Source: Anisakis pegreffii
Taxonomy: Eukaryota; Nematoda; Chromadorea; Rhabditida; Anisakidae
Length of the DNA: 64,000 nucleotides
Direction: 5' to 3'
NCBI GenBank assembly: GCA_035041965.1
Contig: JAPYMA010002489.1
Location: 1 to 64,000, forward strand
In this document: one piece after another, positions 41,152 through 53,300 of the stretch
Layout: each line of letters begins with the position of its first letter
Position numbering within the stretch: the stretch's first letter is position 1
Notes under the pieces: model-generated
Told to the model about the DNA's origin: nothing
Database searches by the model: none
Seen by the model: only the letters and a program-made list of their open reading frames with translations
Made by a program: the position numbers and the translations under genes

Positions 41152-44100
41152 CTAACAAAATCTGATGAGTCATTTAATTGCATCGATAAATGACCATAAA
41201 ATTCATCATTCAATTGTTAAAATCTATGAAGAGCAGTCTATTATGGGTTTCTCAAGACAAGAAAGTGTCGCCGTTGTGCGAGCAAAAAAATAACAATACG
41301 CGTATGCAAATTGAACGGAAACGATGCGATGTTGTTGTTGTGATGATGACACAATATCCGTTGAATGTTTCTACTTTCACCTGTTCAAGTGATCGCGTAT
41401 TTTTCGTAAACGTGGAAAATTTTGAGTGTCTTGTCTTTTTAAATATTCATTTGTTTGCGATAGTAAAATTTTCAACACAGCGATTTCATACTGAATCATG
41501 AACAGGGATGGTTTTAAGCATCATTGTCTTGCTATAACTGTTTGGATTAGAGAGGATATGACTAGAATACGGTTGACACAGTGATTCCACGGGACAAAGT
41601 CGGGAACCAGAACAGGTTCTTGATTTGATAGCCTCTGTCTACGTAAGGATATGGGGAGATAACAGTTTTTTCCGCTAGGTCAAGGAGGGACTGGAAGAGA
41701 AATATTCATCTGGATCGTAACCAAAGTCTCTAGGTTATATCATTCTTGATTAGGGAGGTTATTAGGTAAATGACTCCAAACTTCTTGCAAACAATATCTT
41801 CGAAAGCTGTTTTCGCTTGTAACTTTGTGACGAGATCGTCAGATCTCTTCATATGGTTAAGCAAAATACATCTCCGACCAAAAACTAGACCAATTCCCTC
41901 GTTTCTCTTATCTATTTGAAATAATCGCTCGTGTCGGCATCGCCATTAATGTTTTTATGTTATATTTGGTGTTGTTTACTCATTTATGTTGTTGTTTATT
42001 TATTCATTCATCTTTATGATCGATCAGCCGAAATTCTGCATGCAAGAACGAACATTCGAAGTCAGAATCATGCAAATGACATTTTTGCCAATGAGTATTT
42101 TATGCGATCGCATCGATACGATCTTCTCAATGGAATCGCTTCGACAAAAGTAGTTCGTTCGATCACTGGTTTGTTCATCGGAAATCGATAACGATCACAT
42201 TCGTTAGTCGCTCGCAATTGCTACGAACGCATGAATTAATCATTCCTCTTGCATAATCGACAACACCTACATATTCATGACAGAATAGCACTCGCACAAC
42301 TCTCCAAGCTGTCAGCGGACTGAAGTGTGACCTCACAGTGATCACCTCATGATCGCATCAATCTAGCAAGAAAATCTCGATGAGTTTCCATGTGATTCCT
42401 TTAAATGGCTCGTTTGGTCGTTAGTTTATCTCGTTTGTATTCATTGTATTTCGCGCAATATCGTACAGCCGGGAAAATACTGTGAACGGCCATTCCCACT
42501 GTTTAATTCTGAGGTTTTTTTCAGAATATTCACGAATTCATTATTACTTCATTTTTGCCAACGATTCGTTTACATACTTTGAATTCGATGAATTATGGGG
42601 ATTGGTTGCAATTGCAACTTTGTAGAAGACCATATTGGATTCATTAGTTGTAGCTAGATCGGATTATGTGCTCTTGATTTCCATATTTTGCAGAAGAATT
42701 CGCATTGTTTTCGGTGATACGTTCCTGTGCCTGGATTATCTTTATTTGTTCTTCGCATAAACATCTGAAATCGCTATTTGCATGGATGATTTTCGTTTCC
42801 ACACAATTAATCTGGCCAACAAATATGGCGAGATTAATATGAAACGACTCAGATGAATAAATGCGATTTGCTCGTGCTGATCAAATTGGAGTTAGAATAG
42901 TGTTTTGGATTCACAATGGCACAGCTCGACCGAGACACATAGCACAAAAGTGGCTCGTTGATTCGGTCATCGCGAAGTTCATAACTCATAAATAAGTTTT
43001 CTTGAATGGCCCTATTATATGTTATAGTTAGGCTTACTTCTTGAAGAATTGCGTCCAATCAATCTCGTCAACAAACCACTGATGAGCGGAATTAGCAGCA
43101 GCAACCGATTGGAGTGTTCGATTGGCTTAAGTACTCGCTCGCCAATCTATGGCTGTCAGACAATAAAACGATGTCTTCACCGTTTTTTTTTCGTGAAGTT
43201 CAAATCAATTTTTAGTCGTTCAAATTTTTATGGGTATCCATTTTTCACAGCAATCGAATTTTCATCAGCTTCACCGTGAACTTCTTGAATTTCTTTTGAA
43301 GAGCCACAAAACCACATAATATCATCTCATCGAATCCTAAATCTACGCCAAAGCCACATCAACTCTAGCAACCACCAGAATAATGCACACAACACCAGTA
43401 CTTGTGAGCACAATAGTGCTCAATAATTCTGAATTGAAGGCGCCACAATAAGCTCAATCAAATTTATCAGTGTCCATCGAGAGTGCTGTGCGATGCTTTC
43501 AACTTGTGATATTGTACTAATCGCGCTAATCACTGTTGTCACTTATCAGTTTGGTATCAGTTAGTGCCATGCACCAAATTTGTTTAGCTATGCAAAATTG
43601 TCGATTTCTTATGCGTTTTACTTTCTTTTCAGCATGTCGCCAACCTGTTGAGGTTGACACTGCAAAACGTTTTTGATAAAATCTCAGTGAGCAGCCAGCC
43701 ATTCAAAAAGTGCACACGGTTATCAGTGAGCCCAAAAAAGAAGTCAATAATAATCAGTAAATGTCATTCAAACGTTCTGAATGCTTCATTGGAATAAGGA
43801 TAGTTTCGGTTCCTCACAATACCACTTGCTTAATCAAAGCATCACTATATACATGGATTTATTTTTTATGTAATTCTGAATCTTTGAATATCGTCTGATT
43901 AGGATAGATATGAATTGCTCAGTGCAATTGTTTTCAAAATATTCCTACATTATCTGACCTAATGTGATGATAACCGATATCAGTCAGTTAATGTAGTCGA
44001 AATGTGCGAATAACATTCATTTTTGCTAATATCTGTCGATCACGTTCACTTTATCATGATCACAGAATCCAATACCGATTAGCGAATCTGACTTGCGCAT

Positions 44101-45269
44101 TCACAAATGTGAACAATCACTGTGGTTCTAAACTTATAGAGTGGAACATTTTCGATGTGTTGAGTGTTGCGATCCTCATTCGCTTACACAAGTGCACCGT
44201 ATGAGGCTATTGTAGGAAAGTGGCTGGCGTTTACAGTATGCTTGCCTAAGAGCGTTCAGTATGAAAGAATTTTTGTTCGAAAAGTTTATCTTCGCCGAGT
44301 GAACGTAAACGTGTTGACGATATAAACTGTGCATGATTTGATAGAGAACTGTGTTGAATCAAACTGTGCAAAAAAAACAAAAAAATGCACCGTCGAAAGA
44401 TTGACATGTTGATAGAAACGGTACTAAAATGGAATGATGTTGGCATCAAACTGCCAATTCAATTGCTTGTACAAAAGGTCGACCCTGATTTAGTTTTGAT
44501 TCAGTTGACGCTGTGCTTCCTCCTCAACTGACCAACAACTTCTATCTCGTCAGCTCTCTGGCACTCAGTTGATACTCAACAAGCGCTGATTATCGCTGCA
44601 GAAGACATCAGTCTCACATTTCCACTCAATAGTCACCATCTAGAAACCGTTGGGAATGTTAAGGCCGTAGCGGAAAATTTTGCTACATTATTTGATGCTC
44701 AATTAAAGTAATACCTTACTGGAAGCTGAGCAAGAACCCCAGATGAATGGGATGCTTCATGTTTTCAAAAAAATTTTCACATTTTCCTCGTAGAGAAGGG
44801 GATATTTTTTCCTTGAACTGTTTCTTTTCATATCTTCCTATAACCGTTTCGCGAAATTTTCACTGATACTTGAGAGAAATATTCAAAAAATCAGTCATGC
44901 CCTAAATATTCAGATGAAAATCGCAATGAATTCCGCCTAGTAAAGTAATAAATGAAAAGCTAAAAGCATTGCTAAATGCGATCATAATATGTTGGTGAAG
45001 CAAAATATTAGTTCGAAGACAATAGTGATTCAAAAATAATAAAGTGTCTATTGTGAGGTGCTCTGATCGATCTGTATGAACGATAAATAGACTAAATGAT
45101 TGAAATGATTGATATGTTCGTATCAAGTAACATCATCATTACCATTTCATCTTTTGCTCGAAACTTATCTTATCCATCCATTCACATTATTCACTCAGTC
45201 ATTATTCGTTTATCCTTGCATTAGCCTTTCATTGCTCCGCATAATCACCTCGACACTATTCTTGTTCCA

Positions 45270-45581
45270 CTAAACGCTAATCGTTCTGAAGCCATCCGTG
45301 CCTTCAAAATCTCTCAAAATTGTCGACGTTATTGACTGGAATGCCAACATTAATTCCACACAACTGGATCGCTCCTTCTTCGCTTTGAAACCAGAAAATT
45401 TGAGATCTGAATCCATCAGTTTAAATCGAGATTGCAAACCGTCTAGATTCATCGCTTTCGAAGGAATCACGACTAGTTCGATGGAGCGTTCTCGCACTCG
45501 AGAGCTACTGTCTCCGAATGAAATTTGTTTGAGATGTTTGTAAAGCAGCACCTCGTTTATTGTTGCCAAGCAACCTATCAT
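45270..45581 (-). pseudogene. Probable last exon of a third F-box-family paralogue
   Basis: The minus-strand frame is open for 103 codons and ends in TAG. Its segment ERSIELVVIPSKA lines up without gaps with the last exon of the 58.3-kb gene (EEYEVIPSWA, with a shared Leu and Ser upstream), and with VEDRSTILELMSLA of the 45.8-kb gene. A possible acceptor is AACGAG before GTGCTGCTT, in the phase used by the paralogues. No upstream exons were found on the minus strand; they would have to lie inside the oppositely directed gene at 45811-50392. A decayed or truncated copy is therefore likelier than a working gene. The plus strand is also open here (ending in TAA near 45543), so the strand is not certain. 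Confidence 0.38.
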
Positions 45582-45810
45582 GTATGAAATTATTGCTGTG
45601 CGATTAATAATACTTAAGGAGTAGTTCGTAAATTGTCATGAGTGCATCATAGTGTCCATCAACGTGTTTCAGTTTGGTGATTCTGGTTAATTCAATAAGG
45701 CAACTTTCGATTGTTCCCGTATGATCACGCTTTTTGTAGTGTTTCGCAATATGCATCGTAATGATTCATCGCAATCCGTTCGTTGAACCCTTATCACTGA
45801 TGCCTAAAAT

Positions 45811-48800
45811 ATGGAATTCATAGACAGAATTTTCAGAATACAATGGACGACACTCAACTGTGTAGCGTTGCGTCTACTTCAGCTGTGGCCCAAAGCAGCC
45901 ACCACCACCAGTACGTTGCCCAGAGCCTCAAAAGCGACTAAGAGTGTGCAAGGCTCCTCTTCTTCTTCTTCGTGTCATCTATCCGAATTACCAGAGAACT
46001 TAATCACTGCAATATTCGATAATCTTAACTATAAGGATGTGCTACGGTCACATCTCATCAACAAACGACTCCGAAAAATACTTCGTCGCAATTCACATTA
46101 TCTGTGCCGGCCGAGTGTTTCAGAAATGAGGTATGTGCAATTTCAAAATTTTTATCGCTAAATTCTACGAAAATTATTGCATTTTCTGTGTGCTAAACAT
46201 GAGAAAAAGGAAACGCAGCATTGTAAAGTTTAGAAAATATTTCGAAAACACTTCCCAAATGAATTGATTCTAATTCTGATGCTTCCTACCACCAAACTGC
46301 TCCTATGCCATTCGCTGCACAGCCTTAACCGAAGTTATTCTTTACTGAGACTCATTCCTAATCAAAACTCTAATAAATTTCTCTCACTAGCCCCAGCAAA
46401 ATATTCGTTGCTATGATTTGTAACATAGTGTCGAGTTAGTTTTTCTTCTATGTACTTGTGTGTGTGTGTGTGTGTCCATTAGCACTACAATACTCTCCAG
46501 TGAAGCTGATAAACACGATCATCGATAATATTGTTTGTGATAGCCCGAAAAAAACTTCGAAGATACGACTACTACAGTGCATGATTTATATGCTTTGGCA
46601 ATAAAATGCTCTTTTTTACGCAAAAATGTTGAAATTCATGTTGAAAATTATCATTTACCAACATCTGAACATTCACAACTACTGTCACGCAATAAATGTG
46701 ATTACGTGCGGAACTAATTTTACGATTAGCAATTACTTTCGATGGATTCCAATGAAAAATATGCGCTTTGACATTCCATACCACACATTATAACTTATAC
46801 GAGCTGCTTGATTAGCCAACAATATACATTACTGTCCATTCTAGGGTCAAGATGGGTTTGATCGAGAAACGCTATCGCCCTCTTGGTAGGCTACAGCCTA
46901 TATCTTCATTTCAACGGTGCAAAAGCTCACGAAGACTACTGAATATTGCGTTTGGACGCCAACCGAATCTGCCGAATGCAAACCACAATTTGAGGTGGAA
47001 AGAATTCAACGAGCATGAAGAGCTAATCGGAGGTCACTAATCAACCATCCTTTCGAATCATCGTGATTTACAAATGAATTTAACGTTGACTGATCGAAAT
47101 CGGTCCTAAGCAGTGTTTTATCTGGAGCATTCGAGTGGTAGAAATCTCAAATATGGTCAAAATGTTCAGTGTCGTGTGTTGAGACGACAGCGTTTTACTA
47201 CACCATTCAATAGTTAATATCAATATACAAATTTACAATCAGTCAAAACTTGCAGATGAACACGCAATGTCGTCGTTGTTCTTGGATACCTTAGGCGATA
47301 CTCTCAAGCAAGTGAATGTCGACGGCACTCTATCGTTTTACGGAATCGCGATTGACTCAAGTCTCTACGAACGACTCACCAGATCGTGGGTGCACATCAG
47401 GTCAGTAACATTTAAAATGTCACATTCAGAACAGATGAATTTCTTGGACTTTTTAGCCTGAACTATTTGCATCTCTAATGAAGCTCTGCCTTAAAATGTT
47501 CATGATTTGATTATGATCTATGAGAGATCTATCTATACGTCTTCGTTCATTCACGCAAGCCATTCACCTACCATAGATGTTGTTCGGTGGCTCACCATGT
47601 CAACAAGGCCACTGGGAAGTTTAACTCTAGCAAATGTAAGCTGCTTAACATCAAATCAAACTATTACATCAAACTAAAGAACACCAACGCAGCATTTGAG
47701 TCATTGCATGCCCAAACACACTGTCCAGGTGGTATAAACATCTCATGATTACGAGTTAATCTCATCAATTCCAAACCGTGACGTTTTTGAACTTCGTTCA
47801 CAGTTCTCGATTGTGATACGATGGGAATTTTGTGTTCAGTGGTTGTATGAGAATAATACTCATACTAGAAATAGTAGCAGTGATAACGTTATCGCAATCA
47901 CTAATATTACGTTCACTCGCATGAATTTCATCGCTTTCTCCAACACACAATCAATCTCATACAAGCTGTTTGAAAGCACTTTCCATCAGACAATTCGTTG
48001 TGTCCAACTGAAAGTAAAATATTCAAGGAATACTGAAATTTGTAAACTGGGAAAGTTTTGCTGAGGTTTTCCAAATGAAGAACTTAAATTACGGGCGATT
48101 ATATCACAGTAAGATAGGTAGAGTGACGTGGAACAGAATAAAATCGCAAACGGTAGCAAAAATGAAACAAAAATAACGCAATGATGATAAAAATATTTGT
48201 GTACGATAGATATGTGCATGACAGCTTTCGAAGGCGTTTGTAAACAAACATGACACAGAACGCATCTGTGACATTCGGATGCAACAACTTTTTCAGTCCA
48301 GCCAAAAAATTTTAGTTTATCAGTCGTATGGCTCCTCGGATGGATACATTTTGAATTCTATAATAAATCTGAATTTGTGATTCTGTGTCATAATCCGATC
48401 CGTGCGTACATGAAGTTGCTTTCATCTCAAACATTAGTTGGACTGTTTGCGTAGGAAAAAGCTGAGGAATTGTTCTTGAGCTAGCTTCAAACGCTTCCAT
48501 CGGATGATCAATCTCAACAGTTTAACATACGGCACGATCGCCTGTAAAAATAAGATGCTAACACCTATGCTTAGATATTTGCGACATTTTTCGACGTTTT
48601 GCAAAATGCTTCGAATTAGTATGCAAGTGAACTGCGTGCCTTTCGCAGTCATTACTCCAATCCCTCGTCACAATTCCATCGCTGAAAAAATCTTCGAATT
48701 CACCTCTTCGCATCATCATCAACATTTTTGTAGCAAACTACTTACGTGCTATTAGAGTACTGCACGAGATGCAAATAATCGCCTCTCTCAACGCAAATAC

Positions 48801-50392
48801 GTTGATTATTTTGTATTTTTTTTTGCGCATTCAATGCATCGACTATCAATCACGCTGAAGAATTCATTCAAATTAGCATCAGTCAACAACGATAATTACA
48901 GTTCATCTCTTCATTACCATAAACAATTTTGTACTGAAAAAAGCGCATTTTTTTGCAATCGACTGCATGGCGCCACGTCATTTCTGAGCTGCACTTTTGA
49001 GCGACATTTCGCACTCCGCGTGACATATTTTTACCGATGAGACTTCGATAAATTTTTACGTTTGTTTACAACAAATCTGCAACTAAAATTTGTTTACTTT
49101 TGGATTTTTTGAATGTTTACGATTTGAAGATCTATCAATCATGCGATTACGAAGTTATTACAGTGCAAACAATAGAATCGCCTGCAAAACTGTCAACAAC
49201 TCAGTGCCCAAAAGGCTTTTTTTCTCATTGAGGAACTGCTTTTGCATGATAATTATGAAAATCATCATCGAGTGCAGGAGAATGTTGCTGAAAATTTTCC
49301 AAAAATTTTGAGTTTTCGATTGAAGAGCCATTTCTGCAAAAGTGCATATGATAAGCATGATGTTTGCAGCAATGCGCACGATTTGGTCTTCACGTTGTGT
49401 CGTTTTCGTTTGCAAACTGAGCAATTCCGTGAGTTGCTGATCCGAACCAATGCACACAAATTGAATTTGGAACTTTCGCAATTCGACGAGGACATCTTGA
49501 ACGATTATGTGGGTGATATGAAACGCAGCATTGCTTTAAGCTTATTCATTGTTTCATTCCATTCTGCTGTCGAACATCTATCATACAAATAAATAGTTTA
49601 CAGTGCATGAAAATGACCACAATTATGAGTGGATGTGACATTAGCATATTTTGTGACCACTTCAGGTTCTTGAAGGCTTGCAAGACTGCCACGAGTTTGC
49701 CGCATCGACAACTGTGCCCAAATACTATCGCACGTTAACGGATCGCACGTTGAATCGATGGGCCACTCAAGATTCTCTACCATTGAGGATAAATTTTCAC
49801 AATGTTTGCGCCAACTTCACCCTAGACGGTGTGTTGACGTTGATCAATGTAAGAGTTTATTTTTTATTTTTTGGTTGGATTCGTAGTTCAGTACGCCTCA
49901 TCGTTCACTGCATACATCCATCAGGTACCCCAGTGAAACCAAAAAGTTTCAATGAATGTGCAATATTTTTGAGGAAAGAGATCTTGGAAACTTCATCATC
50001 GGATTTGAAAAATATTCAGTGCTTCATCCTCTCAGTCACAGTTCACGTTTTTTTAGGCTCTTCAAGTGAAACACGCCGAACTGTTCAGTTCGGTAGCCGA
50101 GCCCACAACGTCTTCGTCGTCCTCAACGCATGCTCATACATCGTTGAAGCGTTACGATTGGAATTTTGGTTGCGTTCGATTGGTCGAAGATCGCTCGACA
50201 ATTCTTGAGCTAATGTCTCTGGCCGGTTTCGTAGTTTGTGCCACCAACAATGACATCGTACCAAATCTATTGGACATATCACTGAACGTCAAACATCCAC
50301 TGTCCACCTCGTTGCTTTTTCCTCAATACAAGTATTCCTCACTGATGAAAATTACGCTCCAGTTGGCGACGAATCAGTACAAAACCAATTGA
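45811..50392 (+). CDS. F-box protein, six exons (paralogue A)
   Basis: F-box proteins bind Skp1 and present substrates to the SCF (Skp1-Cullin-F-box) ubiquitin ligase. Exons: 45811-46130, 46845-47032, 47256-47400, 49370-49508, 49666-49848, 50057-50392. They total 1311 bases, 436 residues, with intron phases 2,1,2,0,0. The F-box is at about residues 58-100 (LSELPENLITAIFDNL, DVLRSHLINKRLRKIL), after a Ser-rich run. The remaining 330 residues hold leucine-patterned blocks matching paralogue B, for example PKYYRTLTDRTLNRW in exon 5. I do not recognise this substrate-binding region as a named domain; nematode F-box-associated domains are the closest idea. Intron 3 is 1969 bases. Exon 5 is open past its GTAAGA donor, so a retained-intron form is possible. 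A TG repeat lies in intron 1 at 46457-46475. Confidence 0.82.
47401..49369. other. Long intron 3 of F-box paralogue A
   Basis: The other introns of this gene are 157-714 bases. This one holds minus-strand open segments at 48312-48500 and 48434-48652 (the latter with a hydrophobic stretch) that I cannot assign. Small exon-like pieces on the plus strand at 47577-47635 and 47804 onward have splice-like ends, but they have no counterpart in paralogue B and are not included in the model. Confidence 0.45.
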
Positions 50393-53300
50393 AGTGATTT
50401 TCATTGTTGATTAGCTTGACTGATCGTTTATTTGTGATCGTTTTTCCTTCTCTGAATATTAGCCTCAGAATTTTTCTTCATTTTATCCATTTTCGTATTG
50501 TTCTTACATGAGTTAAGACTGTTCAAGTTCTGCAATGTACAGTTTTGAATTATCACGTAAATTTAGAGACTTTCATATTTGTAATTGACCTAAACTCTTT
50601 TGGTGGATAGCTCTCTGGTGGTGGAAATGATTGTTCAAAGCAAAGATAGGATATGATCCTAGAATTGCAGTATTAGGGATAGGATAGAATCCTAAAATTC
50701 GGATTAAAAAACGCAACTTTGACAAATTCTTTCGGACAACAATAGCAACTATTCCATCGATAACCAACAAGTAGGAGAAATTTCTTCCTCAGATCTCCAT
50801 GCTTATTATGATTGTTTTTTCTTGAAAGATTGCTCATTCACCTCATCGAAGGGGATGGAACATTGTTGAACGGGAAGCTTGTCGAATTAAAGCTATCTGA
50901 TAAGTGAATCCATTCTGAAGCGTTTTATCAACGAGTTTAGATTCTGAACTCGGTAACGCAATGGACAAAATAGCGCACAAACAATCAGAAATGATCATTT
51001 TCGAGCGCAGCCAACAAAAACGATTATTTTCGAATAACGCGACTAAGCAAGTTTACGATCGCAACTTAATTCCACTACTCATTGCGGTAGTTGAAAGAGC
51101 CTTCAAAAAGGAATAAAAACAATTTAAATGGTAGAAGTTATTCATAAAGATAATATGTCAAATATATCAAAATGATTTTATGGTGGAATATAACTCATCT
51201 CTTATGATCTTAACGCAGCTGACTGACTAAACACAGCAGCTTTCGTATGTATGTTTGTGTGTTTGTGAGTGTATGGACGACGGCCGACATTCGAATGAGA
51301 ATATAATAATAATCACAGTGATTATCATAATACCAACAATTCGATTACATGATTTGAAAATTTATGCATCAAGCACTTTCGTGGACCCATTGAAAATATG
51401 CGAAGAAATTGAGTTCGTTTTTTTTTCTAGTCTTGGAATACCATGAATACACTAGGCTATTTAGCGCCGATTTATTCGGCTATACTGAAGATTAGTCCGT
51501 AATGGAATGTTTACTGATGCCATATATTCATCACATATGAGCCCGTATTACTGCTGATATCTCTGCAGATTTCTTAAAACTTTAGTTTCGTAACACAATT
51601 ATGCCGCATTCATCCATTTTGTTTCCGAACAATACACCACGGTTGAATTGCTCCGCAATAGTAGAGATTTTCTGAGGTGAAGTGTGTGTGAAGGTGATCA
51701 TGCATTGTTTTGAACAGTTACCTTGTATTATCACATAAATGAATTTGTTTTCTTAATGCATATGTAAATTTGTGGATGTAACTCATTGTCAGTGTTTGGC
51801 CTATTCCTGACGACCATATTCGATCGACATATTGAGTAGGTAATCGAAGATTTAATATTTAAGAAGTATTTAGTCGACAATTTCTGCAAAAATGAATAGG
51901 ATTTGGGATCAGTTAGCATGCAAATCAGCTCGTGGATATGAGATGACAGGCGGATAATTCACCAAAATCGATTTGTGGGAAGAATGATTGCCGAAAATTT
52001 TAAGCAATCAAAATTTTTCAGTGGTCCAGATTCCGGAATGGTCATCACTGTGATCATATTGTGAGCAAATTTTGAACGAGATTGGTCTATGATGATCTCT
52101 CTTATTGTCGTTGTATTGTGTGAAATTTTCAGCATTATTCTGGAAGTGTGTTTTTTCAGTGTTCCTGATAATAAGAGCTTCTGAGGTTGTGCCGCATTTT
52201 TTCAATGAATTATGTAAATTGTTTGAATGAATAATAAATAATCTTTTAAAACGAACGCCTTGTTGAATCAAAGGATAACTTCAGCACCATACACTGAACT
52301 AATGATATGTCACTAGGAACTGTCCGGTTAATCGATGTTATCTGATAAATTATTGAATTTGATTATTGAATAATAATTGATTTTAGGTATCGAAACAATA
52401 TTTTGAAAATATTGACATTACATTTGAAACTGTCCAGTTGATGAACAATGAACATAATTGAACTTGATTTTTTAGTGGAGAGTGTTGATTGCGAACGAAG
52501 ATTTTAATGGATGTGACATGAAAACGCACTGGTATCGCAAAGTTTTGGGCGTGATTTTAGTCATATCTTTCCTTAAAAAGAAACGATCTTTTTAAATGAG
52601 TATGATGTGATCGCAAAAATATTGCTGTTTACAGTATTTGCATTATATTGTACACACCTTGAGACAATGCTTATTAATTTCGATTTCAAAATGACATTCC
52701 GTTTGAAACACTTCAATCAAAGTTGACGTGAATGAGTAATGTTGATTCGTCACGCTTAATGTTTTCCTTTCTGATTGTGTGATAAACATCCTCTTTGATT
52801 GTTCTTTTTTTTTTCAAAGCGAACAATTTGATCTGATCATGCCAACATCATGCTAATCTGATCATGATCATACCACATGTGAACAAATTTTATGCATTGT
52901 TTACTTCCAGCTGCAAGTGTCATTCAAATTAGAATCGAAAAAGAAACGCATCAAGCACGGTCTCTGATGAAATAATTACTTAGGAATGTGTTTACGGTTG
53001 AAAATTGTTTCAAATAAAAATCTTCAACACTGATCTCGTCATACACAAACTGAACTGCCGAATCGAGACTACTACTGAAAAAATTCGTTGTATCTGAGCA
53101 AAGCAATAACAAATGATTCAGCAGACGTACAACTTACTGAACCCTAAAGTTGCGTGCTTAGTTTACCGATGAAAACTAGCGAGTGTATGACAAGACTCTT
53201 TGAATACTTTGAAAAAGTGTGAAATTTTTTGAAACTGTAAACCTTGACGAATACTCTGATTCCATGTACTTCACCGGTTCCCTAGGAGAAGTCAAAAACA

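Larger units (their letters stand above)
21854..45269. other. 23-kb gene-poor stretch
   Basis: I found no exon series, RNA gene or mobile element I can defend here. Frames are all under about 106 codons and look like chance. Visible simple repeats are CTG/CAG runs at 36204-36223 and 38914-38934 and an AAC run at 41129-41151. A segment beginning CAGTGGCTCTCATA at 23865 resembles the terminal repeat of hAT elements, but no partner end was found. A very long intron, or a gene made of small exons, could be hidden here. Confidence 0.45.

Noticed and set aside
47577..47820. Extra small exons in intron 3 of the plus-strand F-box gene
   Set aside because: Splice-like ends and compatible phase, but the paralogue joins exon 3 directly to the homologue of the exon at 49370, and the phases already agree without them.
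48312..48652. Minus-strand gene nested in F-box intron 3
   Set aside because: Overlapping frames with a hydrophobic stretch, but no family likeness and no supported exon chain.
51255..51446. 63-codon plus-strand frame
   Set aside because: It begins in a TG-rich tract and continues through ATA-rich sequence; low complexity.
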